This document shows positions 51,747-60,940 of a stretch of DNA of 64,000 nt, in pieces. The position numbers were made by a program, and so were the translations under genes. The notes beneath the pieces are model-generated. The model saw only the letters and a list, made by a program, of their open reading frames with translations, searched no databases and was not told the origin of the DNA. How positions within the stretch are numbered: the first letter of the stretch is position 1; every line of letters begins with the position of its first letter. The DNA comes from Streptomyces sp. SAT1 (GTDB lineage: Bacteria > Actinomycetota > Actinomycetes > Streptomycetales > Streptomycetaceae), in NCBI RefSeq assembly GCF_001654495.1, contig NZ_CP015849.1, forward strand, positions 3,881,501-3,945,500. Reading direction: 5' to 3'.

Positions 51747-52574
51747 TTAGCCCACCGGGGGCCTGAGGCGAAATCCGGTTCTGGTGCGGCGGGGGACCGG
51801 GTTGGGCCGGGCGTGGTCGAGGGCCACGAGGAGGAGGGCGAGGGCGTAGCAGGAGAGGCCCAGGAGGAGGGCGTTGGCCAGGACGTGGCGGTATCCGTGC
51901 TGGTCGACGTCCAGGAAGGAGTACAGGTAACGGTGTGCCGCGCCGGCCGGGAGCAGTGCGCCCCGGGTGAGGGAGAAGGCCAGGTAGGCCAGTGGGTAGA
52001 GCAGCCAGGGGCCGGCCTGGCGCAGGTGGAGGCGGTTCGGGGCGGTCAGCAGGAGCCAGTCCAGCAGGGCGGCGGCCGGGATCACCGTGTGCAGGAGGCG
52101 CGCGGCGACCGACTGCCACAGGGGGTGGGTACCGGGGGCGTCCGTGATCGAGAACGGCGGGGTCGCCTCGGTCAGCAGCAGGTGGTGGACCAGTGCGTAC
52201 AGGGTGACGTAGAGCACGGCCGCCCCGGTCAGGGACGCGGGGGTGGGGCGGCGGGCGGTCCACGCCCTGCGGGCCGAGACGGCGAGTACCAGGATCAGCA
52301 GGATCGTGCTCTGGATTGCGAAATGGCTCAGGACGTGCAGCGGCGGGCCGATGATCATCTCGGCCGTCACCGCCGCCGCAGCCGCTGCGGCGACCAGGAG
52401 GCGGTACACCGCCGTCCAGGGGCGGCGGACGGGGGTCACCACCGCGGTCGCGGGGACGGCGGACGCCATCAGCGCGGTGATGCCCGGGATCACGGGGAGG
52501 TCCGGTATGTCCCGGGGGATCGGAGGCGTCGGGGAGGCGGACGCTCCGGGGACCGGTGGTATCGGGGCGGTCAT
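51747..52574 (-). CDS. Pr6Pr-type integral membrane protein
   Basis: Encodes 275 residues. A Pro/Ala-rich tail of about 45 residues precedes six or seven TM helices (first about 55-75; last about 235-255). Conserved-looking features are HHLLLTEATPP, AARLLHTVIPAAALLDWLLL and YPLAYLAFSLTRGA, as in the Pr6Pr (FAR-17a/AIG1-like) family. Function unknown, possibly a lipid-active enzyme. The ATG at 52574 is used. It is transcribed in the same direction as the metallophosphoesterase, 191 bp downstream of its stop. Confidence 0.8.
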   Translation of the reverse strand: MTAPIPPVPGASASPTPPIPRDIPDLPVIPGITALMASAVPATAVVTPVRRPWTAVYRLLVAAAAAAAVTAEMIIGPPLHVLSHFAIQSTILLILVLAVSARRAWTARRPTPASLTGAAVLYVTLYALVHHLLLTEATPPFSITDAPGTHPLWQSVAARLLHTVIPAAALLDWLLLTAPNRLHLRQAGPWLLYPLAYLAFSLTRGALLPAGAAHRYLYSFLDVDQHGYRHVLANALLLGLSCYALALLLVALDHARPNPVPRRTRTGFRLRPPVG

Positions 52575-52732
52575 GCCCTCACGGTAGGAAGTGGGGGCTT
52601 TCCGGGCGATTCGGGTGGGCTGTGTGGGTTACGGGCGGAGTATCGTGACCGGTGCTCGTACGGCGACCGATGCGACCGATGCCTTGCCGGCGTTCCGTTC
52701 CGTTCCGTCCCGCCCCGTTCCGTCCCCATCCC

Positions 52733-52768
52733 GTCTCGTCGGTCCGGTCGGTCTCGTCGGTCCGGTCA
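52733..52768. repeat. 18-bp tandem repeat at the metallophosphoesterase 3' end
   Basis: GTCTCGTCGGTCCGGTCG occurs twice in tandem (52733-52750, 52751-52768, last base changed), just overlapping the stop of the phosphoesterase gene. GTTCCGTTCCGTCCC-type short repeats precede it. Confidence 0.5.
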
Positions 52769-53692
52769 GTCCTTCGCCACCAGCGTCAGCAGTGTCGCCT
52801 CCGGCGGGCAGGCGAAGCGGACCGGGGTGTAGCGGTTGGTGCCGCAGCCCGCCGAGACGTGGAGGTAGGAGGTGTGGCCCTCGGCGGTGTGGGTGGACAG
52901 GCCCTTGACCCGGTCGGTGTCCAGGTCGCAGTTGGTGACCAGGGCGCCGTAGAAGGGGATGCAGAGCTGCCCGCCGTGGGTGTGGCCGGCCAGGATCAGG
53001 GGGTAGCCGTCGGCCGCGAAGGCGTCCAGGGCGCGCAGGTAGGGGGCGTGGACGACGCCCATCGAGAAGTCGGCCCCGGCGGACGGGCCGCCGGCCACCC
53101 GGGCGTAGCGGTCCCGCTTGATGTGCGGATCGTCCAGGCCCGTCAGCTCCACCGAGACGCCCTCGATCTTCAGGGTGCCGCGGGTGTTGGTGAGGTTGAG
53201 CCAGCCCGCCTCGTCGAAGCCGTCGCGCAGGTCCTCCCACGGGTTGTGGATCACGCCGACCGCGGGGGCGTTGCCGTTCAGGCCGTGCCGGCCGCTCGTC
53301 TTCTCCAGCAGATAGCGGGCGGGGTTGCGCGGCCGGGGGCCGTAGTAGTCGTTGGAGCCGAAGACATAGGCGCCCGGGAACTCCATGAGCGGGCCGAGCG
53401 AGTCCAGGACCTCCGGCACACCCTCGGGGTCGGAGAGGTTGTCGCCGGTGTTGATCACGAAGTCGGGGCGCAGCCCGGCGAGCGAGCGCAGCCAGCGCTG
53501 CTTCTTGCGCTGGTCGCCGACCATGTGGATGTCGGAGACCTGGAGGACGCGGAGGGGGTGCATACCCGAGGGCAGGACCGGGACGGTCACCCGTCGCAGG
53601 CGGAAGGAGCGGACCTCGAAACCCGCCGCGTAGATGAGACCGGCGGTCGCGACCGCCGTGATGCCGAGGGGTACTCCGTATCGCGCGCGCAT
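52766..53692 (-). CDS. Metallophosphoesterase, membrane-anchored
   Basis: Encodes 308 residues. An N-terminal hydrophobic segment (about 8-24, GITAVATAGLIYAAG) would anchor it. Metal-binding motifs follow in order: VSDIHMVG, TGDNLSD, GSNDYYGP (in place of the usual GNHD), VVHAPY, and GHTHGGQ near the C-terminus. Calcineurin-like enzymes of this type hydrolyse phosphodiesters or UDP-sugar lipids. The ATG at 53692 is divergent from the YqeY gene. Substrate unknown. Confidence 0.9.
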   Translation of the reverse strand: MRARYGVPLGITAVATAGLIYAAGFEVRSFRLRRVTVPVLPSGMHPLRVLQVSDIHMVGDQRKKQRWLRSLAGLRPDFVINTGDNLSDPEGVPEVLDSLGPLMEFPGAYVFGSNDYYGPRPRNPARYLLEKTSGRHGLNGNAPAVGVIHNPWEDLRDGFDEAGWLNLTNTRGTLKIEGVSVELTGLDDPHIKRDRYARVAGGPSAGADFSMGVVHAPYLRALDAFAADGYPLILAGHTHGGQLCIPFYGALVTNCDLDTDRVKGLSTHTAEGHTSYLHVSAGCGTNRYTPVRFACPPEATLLTLVAKD

Positions 53693-53841
53693 GTGTCCAT
53701 CGTCTCAAAGTCGTGCCCTGCCAGGGAAATCGCGCGCGCGGCGGGGCCCCGGTGCGGGGTGCCGGGAGCTCAGTCGCCCGCCCGCGACGGGCCGGTAAAT
53801 CGGCGCGCGGCGATCACGTCGTACCTGCGACAATCGACCTC

Positions 53842-54306
53842 ATGACCACCCTCAAGTCGAAGCTGCACGATGACCTCAACGCCGCGATCAAGGAGCGTGA
53901 CGAGCTGCGTTCCGCGACGCTCCGGCTGACGCTCGCCGCGATCACCAAGGAGGAGGTCGCGGGCAAGGTGAAGCGCGAGCTGTCCGACGACGAGGTCCTC
54001 AAGGTGATCACCAAGGAGGCCAAGAAGCGCCGCGAGGCGGCCGATGCCTTCGCACAGGGCGGTCGTGCGGAGTCGGCCGAGCGGGAGAAGGCGGAGGGCG
54101 AGGTGCTCGCCGCGTATCTGCCCAAGCAGCTGTCCGACGAGGAGCTGGAGGCGATCGTCGGCCAGGCGGTCGCGGAGGCCAGGGCGGCCGGCGCCGAGGG
54201 GCCGCGGGCCATGGGCGCGGTCATGAAGATCGTGAACCCGAAGGTCGCGGGGCAGGCCGAGGGCGGGCGGGTCGCCGCGGTGGTCAAAAGGCTGCTGGCG
54301 GGCTGA
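53842..54306 (+). CDS. GatB/YqeY domain protein
   Basis: Encodes 154 residues, the stand-alone YqeY length. It is a helical tRNA-tail-binding-like domain with KERDELRSATLRLTLAAI, KEAKKRREAADAF, YLPKQLSDEEL and the terminal GRVAAVVKRLL. Related to the C-terminal domain of GatB; its separate role is unclear. The ATG at 53842 follows GACAAT by 7 nt, a leaderless-type start. It converges on the penicillin-binding protein gene with a strong terminator between. Confidence 0.93.
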   Translation: MTTLKSKLHDDLNAAIKERDELRSATLRLTLAAITKEEVAGKVKRELSDDEVLKVITKEAKKRREAADAFAQGGRAESAEREKAEGEVLAAYLPKQLSDEELEAIVGQAVAEARAAGAEGPRAMGAVMKIVNPKVAGQAEGGRVAAVVKRLLAG

Positions 54307-54400
54307 TCCGGCCGCCGGACGTGAGGACCAGCGGACCGGTCCTCTGATCCGCCCGCCGGACCGACGACCAGCGGACCAGTCCTCTGATCCGGCCGCCGGG
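54303..54400. repeat. 40-41-bp tandem repeat after yqeY
   Basis: CTGATCCGSCCGCCGG plus GACCAGCGGACCRGTCCT units begin at 54303 and 54344, with a third partial copy at 54384. The first contains a GAGGACC/GGTCCTC hairpin (54323-54344). GGCCAGAGG short repeats follow to about 54420. Confidence 0.6.
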
Positions 54401-54424
54401 CCAGAGGGCCAGAGGGCCAGAGCA

Positions 54425-54459
54425 GAGGAGGGCCCCGGCGGGAAGCCGGGGCCCTCCTC
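54425..54459. terminator. Bidirectional terminator
   Basis: GAGGAGGGCCCCGGC - GGGAA - GCCGGGGCCCTCCTC: a perfect 15-bp stem with a 5-nt loop, between convergent yqeY and the penicillin-binding protein gene. Confidence 0.85.
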
Positions 54460-54490
54460 TCGTTGTGCTCATGGGGTGCGCGGGGCCGGA

Positions 54491-56776
54491 TCAGCCGTGC
54501 TGTCCGCCGTTGCCGTTCCCGTGGGTGCCGCCGGTCTGGCCCTGGATGAAGCCGCCGGGGAAGCCGGGGAACCCGGTGCCGCCGCCGGCCGGGCCACCGG
54601 GGAGACCACCGCCGTCGTCGCCGCCGTCACCCCCGTGGCCGCGGCCTTTTCCCTTGTCGCCGCCCTTGTTCTTGTCCTTGTCGGGACCCTTGTTCTTGTC
54701 CTTGCCCGGGTCCGGGATGTCGATGATGTTGAAGGACGGGGCGGGCTTGCCCTGGAGGGCGCCGGTCATCGCGTCCCGCCAGATCGGGCCGGGCACGTCG
54801 GCGCCGAAGACGAGGTCGTGCATGATGCCGCCGATGCGGATGCCGGTCATCTTGACCTTCTGGCTGGCGCTGCCCACCCACACCGCGCCCGCCATGTTCG
54901 GCGTGTAGCCGACGAACCAGGCGTTCTTGCGCTCGTCGGTCGTACCCGTCTTGCCCGCGTTGTCGCGGTCGGAGAGACCGGCCTGCTGGCCGGTACCGGA
55001 GTCGATCACGCCCTGGAGCAGCGTGTTGACGGTGTCCGCGGTCTTCTCGGACATGGCCCGCGTGCAGGTGGTCTTCGGCACCGGCAGCGCCTTCGTCTGG
55101 CCGCCGATGCGCTGGGTGATCGACTCGATGGCGACCGGGGTGCAGTACGTGCCGCGCGAGGCGAAGGTGGCGTAGGCGCTCGCCATCGTCAGCGGGGAGA
55201 TGCCGACCGCGCCGAGCGCGATGGAGGGCGCCTGCGGCAGTTTCTTGCCGTCACCCTGCACCACGTGCAGCTTGTCGGTCATGGTCGTCACCGGGCAGAG
55301 GCCGATCTCGGAGATCATCTGCACGAAGTAGGTGTTGATCGACTTCGCCATGGCCTCCTTCATGGCGTACGGGCCGTGCTCGGAGGTGTTCTCGTTCTCC
55401 ACGTCCTCGTGGTACGAGTTCAGCCACCGCTTGCCGTCGCACGCCTGGACCGGGCTCGGGTACGGCATCTTGTACGGCGAGGAGTACTCCTGCGTGGGCG
55501 CCTTGCCGCCCTCGATGGCCGCCGCCGCGACGAACGGCTTGAACGTCGAACCGGTCGGGAAGCCGTAGTTCGAGCCGCCCGCGTCGTTGCCGACCGAGTA
55601 GTTGATCTCGGTCTCGTTCTTCCCGTAGCCGTACGGCTTGGACTGGCCCATCGCGACGATCCGGCCGGTGCCCGGCTCGACCAGCACGGCCGCCGAGGCG
55701 ACGGAGTCCGACTGGTAGATGTGGTCCTTCAGGGAGGACTGCACCGACGCCTGGGCCTGCGGGTCCAGGGTGGTGCGGATGGTCAGACCGCCCTGGTTCC
55801 AGATCTTGGCCCGGTCGGCGCGGGTCTTGCCGTAGACCGGGCTGTTCAGGAACGCCTTCTCGACGTACTTGCAGAAGAAGGCCGAGTCCTTGACCGCGGT
55901 GATGCAGCCGTTGCGCGGCCGGGTGACCTTCAGCTTCAGCGGGACCTTCTTGGCCGCGTCCGCCTCCGCCTGGGAGATGTCCCCGACCTCGGCCATCCGC
56001 TGGAGCACGGTGTTGCGCCGCTTGGTGGCCTCGGCCTCGTCGTTGACCGGGTCGTAGCGGCTCGGCGACTGGACGATGCCGGCCAGCAGCGCCGCCTCGG
56101 GGAGGGTGAGGTCCTTGGCGTGCTTGGAGAAGTACCGCTGGGAGGCGGCCTCGACGCCGTAGGCCTGCTCACCGAAGAAGGTGATGTTCAGGTAGTTCTC
56201 GAGGATCCGCTTCTTGCCGAGGTCCTGCTCGACCTGGATCGCGTACTTCAGCTCCTTGATCTTGCGGCCGAGGGTCTGCTGCGTGGCCTGCGCGACCTTC
56301 GTCGGGTCGTCGCCGGCCTCCTCCACGAAGACGTTCTTCACGTACTGCTGGGTGAGTGTGGAGGCGCCCTGGGCCACCCCGCCGCTGGTCGCGTTCTTGT
56401 TGAGCGCGCGCAGGACGCCCTTCAGGTCGATCGCCCCGTGCTGGTAGAAGCGAGCGTCCTCGATCGCGACGATCGCCTTCTGCAGATACGGGGAGATGTC
56501 CTTGAGCTCCACCACCGTGCGGTCACGGGAGTAGACCTGGGCGAGCTGGCTGCCCTGGCTGTCCAGGATCGTGGTGCGCTGGCTGAGCGGGGGGCGCTTG
56601 AGGTTGGCCGGGATGTCGTCGAACCCCTGGACCGACCCCTTCGCCGCCAGGCCCAGCGCGCCGGCCGCGGGCAACGCGATTCCGGCGAGGACCGCTCCGG
56701 CGAGCACACTGACACCGAGGAACTTGGCGGCCTGTTGCGTTGGCGACTGACCACCGCCCGAGCGCTTCTTTGGCAT
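54491..56776 (-). CDS. Bifunctional penicillin-binding protein (class A)
   Basis: Peptidoglycan polymerase and transpeptidase of 761 residues. A TM anchor (about 18-45) is followed by the GT51 transglycosylase domain (about 65-240) with EDARFYQH (catalytic Glu), QGASTLTQQYVKN and a second Glu in KKRILENYLN. The transpeptidase domain has the SxxK in PTGSTFKPF (about 425), a KSIN motif, and KTGTTDE. The C-terminal 90 residues are a Lys/Asp then Gly/Pro/Asn low-complexity tail. The ATG at 56776 is divergent from wblA, a conserved neighbourhood as I recall in Streptomyces. Confidence 0.95.
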   Translation of the reverse strand: MPKKRSGGGQSPTQQAAKFLGVSVLAGAVLAGIALPAAGALGLAAKGSVQGFDDIPANLKRPPLSQRTTILDSQGSQLAQVYSRDRTVVELKDISPYLQKAIVAIEDARFYQHGAIDLKGVLRALNKNATSGGVAQGASTLTQQYVKNVFVEEAGDDPTKVAQATQQTLGRKIKELKYAIQVEQDLGKKRILENYLNITFFGEQAYGVEAASQRYFSKHAKDLTLPEAALLAGIVQSPSRYDPVNDEAEATKRRNTVLQRMAEVGDISQAEADAAKKVPLKLKVTRPRNGCITAVKDSAFFCKYVEKAFLNSPVYGKTRADRAKIWNQGGLTIRTTLDPQAQASVQSSLKDHIYQSDSVASAAVLVEPGTGRIVAMGQSKPYGYGKNETEINYSVGNDAGGSNYGFPTGSTFKPFVAAAAIEGGKAPTQEYSSPYKMPYPSPVQACDGKRWLNSYHEDVENENTSEHGPYAMKEAMAKSINTYFVQMISEIGLCPVTTMTDKLHVVQGDGKKLPQAPSIALGAVGISPLTMASAYATFASRGTYCTPVAIESITQRIGGQTKALPVPKTTCTRAMSEKTADTVNTLLQGVIDSGTGQQAGLSDRDNAGKTGTTDERKNAWFVGYTPNMAGAVWVGSASQKVKMTGIRIGGIMHDLVFGADVPGPIWRDAMTGALQGKPAPSFNIIDIPDPGKDKNKGPDKDKNKGGDKGKGRGHGGDGGDDGGGLPGGPAGGGTGFPGFPGGFIQGQTGGTHGNGNGGQHG

Positions 56777-57212
56777 GGGGGCAGCCTACGTTCTCATTCG
56801 CCGGACACGCGTATATGCCTTGGCCTAAGCTGCTCTCGGCTGTCACAGCAGTACCGCTGTCCCTTCCCTCGTCTCCTACGTCCGGCGAACCCGAATCGTT
56901 CCGGACGCGCGCGATTTTCCTTCCCGGCCGGTCTCCGGGCCCGGCGACACGTGCCCGGAATCGCCTTGTGTGATGCGTGACGTCCGTTGTGGCGCAAGGG
57001 GAACCTCCCGGTGTGCCGGGAATGTCGCGCATGTCGCCACCTCACTCCCCCGGGTGATCTGCCGCTAACCCATAGTCCGTTCGGACCATTCAAGATTGGG
57101 CCCGCTGGGGGTGTTGCGCTGTGTCCACCTTCCGTAACGTCCTCAACTGGCGGCGGTGAATATGCCGCCGTCGCCGTGGGGGAGCCTCGATTCGGGAGAG
57201 GACGGCGCCGGT
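56777..57212. other. Divergent intergenic region, PBP / wblA
   Basis: 436 bp. Contains GTCCG-TT-CGGAC (57075-57086), a CGTAACGT stretch near 57133-57142, and G/T-rich DNA upstream of wblA. Regulatory sites for developmental control of wblA are expected here, but I cannot name them from sequence. Confidence 0.4.
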
Positions 57213-57551
57213 ATGGGCTGGGTAACCGACTGGAGTGCGCAGGCGGCCTGCCGCACTACCGATCCGGATGAACTGTTCGTTCAAGGAGCAGCGCAGAACA
57301 GGGCCAAGGCGGTGTGCACGGGGTGCCCGGTACGCACCGAATGCCTTGCCGACGCACTCGACAACCGCGTCGAGTTCGGCGTCTGGGGAGGCATGACGGA
57401 GCGTGAGCGCCGCGCGCTGCTGCGCAGACGGCCGACCGTCACCTCATGGCGCAGGCTGCTGGAGACCGCGCGCCTGGAGTACGAGCGCGGGGCGGGCCTG
57501 GTCTCCCTCGACGAAGACGAGGTGTACGAGGCCTTCGCGGCGGTGGGCTGA
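57213..57551 (+). CDS. wblA: WhiB-like transcription factor WblA
   Basis: Iron-sulfur regulator of 112 residues. Four conserved Cys (QAACRTT, VCTGCPVRTEC) ligate a [4Fe-4S] cluster, and the GVWGG turn is followed by a basic helix RERRALLRRRP that contacts sigma and DNA. WblA in Streptomyces is a pleiotropic regulator of aerial development and antibiotic production. The ATG at 57213 (MGWVTDWSAQ) matches the family start; ATG 57162 and GTG 57156 would add an N-terminal extension. It is divergent from the PBP gene and convergent on the ArsA-type pair. Confidence 0.92.
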   Translation: MGWVTDWSAQAACRTTDPDELFVQGAAQNRAKAVCTGCPVRTECLADALDNRVEFGVWGGMTERERRALLRRRPTVTSWRRLLETARLEYERGAGLVSLDEDEVYEAFAAVG

Positions 57552-57586
57552 GAGCGCTCTCGCGCCCGGGTGCCGCCGCCGTCCTC

Positions 57587-59068
57587 TCAGGCGCCCGGCT
57601 CGGGCAGTTCGCGGCGGTTGTCCGCGAGCCGGTCCCCGATGTCCCGCAGTCCCGTGAGGTCGTGCACATCGCCGGGGAGCGCGGCCACCTCCGCCACCGC
57701 GACCTCGGGATGCCGGGCGGCGAAGCGGTCGCGCGTGCGCTGCTCGCGCGCGAGCACCTGCATACGCTCGGCGTGCAGCCGCAGCAGACCCGCGGCAACC
57801 TGGTCCACGGGGTCCGAGGGATCCGCGGGGCCCGCGGGATCCACGAGGCCGTCCGCCGGGTCCGAGGAGTTTGCCGGGTCGGCCGCGTCGTCGGGGCCGG
57901 CGGGATCGGCTGGATCGGTGGAATCCGTGTGCTCGGTCTCGGGGTCGGAAGAACCGGAGCCCGGGGCGCCGGAGTCCGGGAGGTCAGAACTGGGGGAGTC
58001 TGAACTTCCGTACGTGTCGGGAGAGTTACGAAGACCAGCTTTCCCGTCCCCCTGATCCACAATGCGGGGCTCCTCAAGATTTTCCGCCGCGGCGAGCGCC
58101 CGCTCGGCCGACAGCTTCCCGGCCCCGCTGCCGTGCACCCGGTTGAGGACCAGACCGGCCAGCGGCATCCGCTCCGCGGCCAGCCGCTCCACGAAGTACG
58201 CGGCCTCTCGCAGGGCGTCCCGCTCCGGGGCCGCGACCACCAGGAACGCCGTCCCCGGCGCCTGGAGCAGTTTGTACGTGGCGTCGGCGCGCGTACGGAA
58301 GCCGCCGAAGGTGGTGTCCATCGCGGCCACGAAGGTCTGGACGTCCTTGAGGAGCTGGCCGCCCAGCAGCTTGCCCAGCGTGCCGGTCATCATCGACATG
58401 CCGACGTTCAGGAACTTCATCCCGGCGCGCCCGCCCAGCTTGGCCGGGGCCGTCAGGAGCCGGATCAGCCGCCCGTCCAGGAAGGAGCCGAGCCGCTTGG
58501 GCGCGTCCAGGAAGTCCAGCGCGGAGCGCGAGGGCGGGGTGTCGACGACGATGAGGTCCCACTCGTCGCGCGCCCGCAGCTGCCCCAGCTTCTCCATCGC
58601 CATGTACTCCTGCGTGCCCGCGAAGCCCGCCGAGAGCGACTGGTAGAAGGGGTTGGCCAGGATCGCCGCCGCCCGCTCGGGATCCGCGTGCGCCTCGACG
58701 ACCTCGTCGAAGGTGCGCTTCATGTCGAGCATCATGGCGTGCAGTTCGCCGTCGCCGTCGGTGCCCTTGACCCGGCGCGGGACGTTGTCGAGGGAGTCGA
58801 TGCCCATCGACTGGGCGAGCCGGCGGGCCGGGTCGATCGTCAGGACGACCACCTTGCGACCCCGCTCGGCCGCCCGCAGTCCGAGGGCCGCAGCCGTCGT
58901 CGTCTTGCCGACCCCGCCCGCGCCGCAGCACACCACGATCCGCGTCCCCGGGTCGTCGATCAGCGGGTCGACGTCCAGCACGCGTGTGTGCGCGAGACGG
59001 CGGGCGCCCTCATGCGACGGTCCTGAGGGCGCTTCGGGTCCCCCCGCGGGGGCCGGGTCCGGGCTCAT
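57587..59068 (-). CDS. ArsA-type ATPase, second of pair
   Basis: Encodes 493 residues. P-loop GAGGVGKTTTAAALG (about 50), switch VLTIDPARRLAQSMG, and IVVDTPPSRSALDF are typical of ArsA/GET3-like deviant Walker ATPases. A Pro/Asp/Ser-rich insert (about 345-420) with DPADPAGP-type repeats is not in the core fold and may be flexible. In actinomycetes two ArsA-like genes stand together near wblA, probably acting as a heterodimer rather than an arsenite pump, since no arsB is near. The ATG at 59068 overlaps the stop of the first ATPase (ATGA). Confidence 0.9.
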   Translation of the reverse strand: MSPDPAPAGGPEAPSGPSHEGARRLAHTRVLDVDPLIDDPGTRIVVCCGAGGVGKTTTAAALGLRAAERGRKVVVLTIDPARRLAQSMGIDSLDNVPRRVKGTDGDGELHAMMLDMKRTFDEVVEAHADPERAAAILANPFYQSLSAGFAGTQEYMAMEKLGQLRARDEWDLIVVDTPPSRSALDFLDAPKRLGSFLDGRLIRLLTAPAKLGGRAGMKFLNVGMSMMTGTLGKLLGGQLLKDVQTFVAAMDTTFGGFRTRADATYKLLQAPGTAFLVVAAPERDALREAAYFVERLAAERMPLAGLVLNRVHGSGAGKLSAERALAAAENLEEPRIVDQGDGKAGLRNSPDTYGSSDSPSSDLPDSGAPGSGSSDPETEHTDSTDPADPAGPDDAADPANSSDPADGLVDPAGPADPSDPVDQVAAGLLRLHAERMQVLAREQRTRDRFAARHPEVAVAEVAALPGDVHDLTGLRDIGDRLADNRRELPEPGA

Positions 59069-60042
59069 GACATCCCCTGCTTCCGCAGCTCTCTCGCCAG
59101 TTCGTACAGGCCCGCCAGATCCATGCCCTCGGCGAGCAGCGGCAGTTCGTGCAGCGGCAGGTCCAGCTCGCCGAGGACCGAGCGCTGCTCCTGCTCCAGT
59201 GCGTACCGCTCGGCGTACTCGTGCGCCTGCGCGAGCAGCGGGTCCACCAGCCGCTCGGCGTTCCCGCCGCGCCGTGCGCCGCCGAGCCCGGCGGAGGACA
59301 GCGAGCGGGCGAGCGCGGTCCGCGGCACGCTCCGTACGAGTTCCAGGCCGGCGGCGTCCAACACCTGGGGGCGCACCATGTTCACGACGACGCGGCCCAC
59401 CGGCAGCCGGGCGGCGCGCAGTTCGGCGATGCCGTCCGCGGTCTCCTGGACGGGCATCTCCTCCAGCAGCGTCACCAGGTGCACGGCCGTCTCGGCGGAC
59501 TTCAGCACCCGCATCACGGCCTGCGCCTGATTGTGTATCGGGCCGATCCTGGCGAGCCCGGCCACCTCGTCGTTGACGTTGAGGAAGCGGGTGATGCGGC
59601 CGGTCGGGGGCGCGTCCATGACCACGTAGTCGTAGACGAACCGTCCGGCCCGGTCCTTGCGCCGCACCGCCTCGCACGCCTTGCCGGTCAGCAGGACGTC
59701 CCGGACGCCCGGTGCGACGGTGGTGGCGAAGTCGACGGCGCCGAGCTTCTTCAGGGCCCGGCCGGCGCTGCCCAGCTTGTAGAACATCTGGAGGTAGTCC
59801 AGCAGGGCCAGTTCCGCGTCTATGGCGAGCGCGTACACCTCCCCGCCGCCCGGTGCGACCGCGATCTTGCGTTCCTCATAGGGCAGCGCCTCCGTTTCGA
59901 AGAGCTGTGCGATGCCCTGGCGACCCTCGACCTCGACGAGGAGCGTCCGCTTCCCCTTCGTGGCCAGGGCCAGCGCGAGAGCCGCGGCGACCGTGGTCTT
60001 GCCGGTCCCGCCCTTGCCGCTGACGACCTGGAGCCTGCTCAC
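59065..60042 (-). CDS. ArsA-type ATPase, first of pair
   Basis: Encodes 325 residues. P-loop VVSGKGGTGKTTVAAALA near the N-terminus, the EGRQGIAQLFE segment, and YVVMDAPPTGRITRFL form the nucleotide site. It is shorter than its partner and lacks the acidic insert. The GTG at 60042 starts MSRLQVVSGKGG. A perfect inverted DnaA-box-like TGTGGACAA lies at 60086-60094 upstream. The two genes overlap by 4 bp and are co-translated. Substrate unknown. Confidence 0.9.
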   Translation of the reverse strand: MSRLQVVSGKGGTGKTTVAAALALALATKGKRTLLVEVEGRQGIAQLFETEALPYEERKIAVAPGGGEVYALAIDAELALLDYLQMFYKLGSAGRALKKLGAVDFATTVAPGVRDVLLTGKACEAVRRKDRAGRFVYDYVVMDAPPTGRITRFLNVNDEVAGLARIGPIHNQAQAVMRVLKSAETAVHLVTLLEEMPVQETADGIAELRAARLPVGRVVVNMVRPQVLDAAGLELVRSVPRTALARSLSSAGLGGARRGGNAERLVDPLLAQAHEYAERYALEQEQRSVLGELDLPLHELPLLAEGMDLAGLYELARELRKQGMS

Positions 60043-60262
60043 GTCTTCGAGCCTAACCAGTCCGCGCTCCGGGCACGCGCGAGGCTGTGGACAACCGCCG
60101 CCGCGGTGGCGTCCTCACCGGCCGCGGAGCGGGCGTACGGCGGGCGTACGGCAGGCGTACGGCCCGGCGCGCGGGCGGTCGGCGTCCCGGGGTGCGAGCG
60201 GCCGGCGGCCGGGCGCACGTCCGGCGCACGGCAGGGCCGGCCGCAGCGGCTACAGTCGGCCC

Positions 60263-60421
60263 ATGACCAAGTGGGAATACGCAACCGTGCCGCTGCTCGT
60301 CCACGCCACGAAGCAGATCCTGGACAACTGGGGCGAGGACGGCTGGGAGCTCGTCCAGGTCGTGCCCGGCCCGAACCCGGAGCAGCTGGTGGCCTACCTG
60401 AAGCGGGAGAAGCAGGCATGA
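60263..60421 (+). CDS. DUF4177 small protein
   Basis: Encodes 52 residues (MTKWEYATVPLLVHATKQIL...). The WEY start and the NWGEDGWELVQVVPGPN stretch are the DUF4177 pattern. The ATG is 6 nt after TACAGT (60251-60256), so leaderless. Its stop overlaps the RidA-family ATG (ATGA). Function unknown. Confidence 0.9.
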   Translation: MTKWEYATVPLLVHATKQILDNWGEDGWELVQVVPGPNPEQLVAYLKREKQA

Positions 60422-60882
60422 GCGCGGTCGAGGCCAGGCTGGCCGAGCTGGGTCTGACGCTGCCGGAGGTCGTGCCGCCGCTGGCCGCCTACCAGCCGGC
60501 CGTGCAGTCCGGTCCGTACGTCTACACCGCCGGCCAGCTGCCGATGGTGGACGGCAAGCTCCCGGTCACCGGCAAGGTGGGCCTCGAGGTCACGGCCGAG
60601 GAGGCCAAGGACCTGGCCCGCACCTGCGCGCTGAACGCGCTCGCCGCCGTCAAGTCCGTCGCGGGCGACCTGGACCGCATCGCGCGCGTGGTGAAGGTCG
60701 TGGGCTTCGTCGCCTCGGCCGCCGACTTCACCGGGCAGCCCGGTGTCGTCAACGGCGCCAGCGAGCTGCTGGGCGAGGTCCTGGGCGACAAGGGCGTGCA
60801 CGCGCGCAGCGCGGTCGGCGTGGCGGTACTGCCGCTGGACGCGCCCGTGGAGGTGGAGATCCAGGTCGAGCTGGCTCCCTGA
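60418..60882 (+). CDS. RidA family protein
   Basis: YjgF/YER057c/UK114 fold of 154 residues. It has GPYVYTAGQLPMVDG (about 31-45), the region AVKSVAGDLDRIARVVKVVGFV, and VHARSAVGVAVLPLDAPVEVE, with the Arg that binds carboxylate in RSAVGV. The family removes reactive enamine/imine intermediates from PLP enzymes, though this variant is longer and of the actinobacterial type. It is translationally coupled to DUF4177 and 58 bp before the Nudix gene. Confidence 0.93.
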   Translation: MSAVEARLAELGLTLPEVVPPLAAYQPAVQSGPYVYTAGQLPMVDGKLPVTGKVGLEVTAEEAKDLARTCALNALAAVKSVAGDLDRIARVVKVVGFVASAADFTGQPGVVNGASELLGEVLGDKGVHARSAVGVAVLPLDAPVEVEIQVELAP

Positions 60883-60940
60883 GCGGCCCCCGGCCCCGAC
60901 GCCTCTCGAACATTCGCGCGCCACGGGATAGCCTCCGGCC

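Noticed and set aside
57587..60042. Arsenite export operon
   Set aside because: ArsA-like ATPases only; no arsB, arsC or arsR, and the gene pair is a usual neighbour of wblA.
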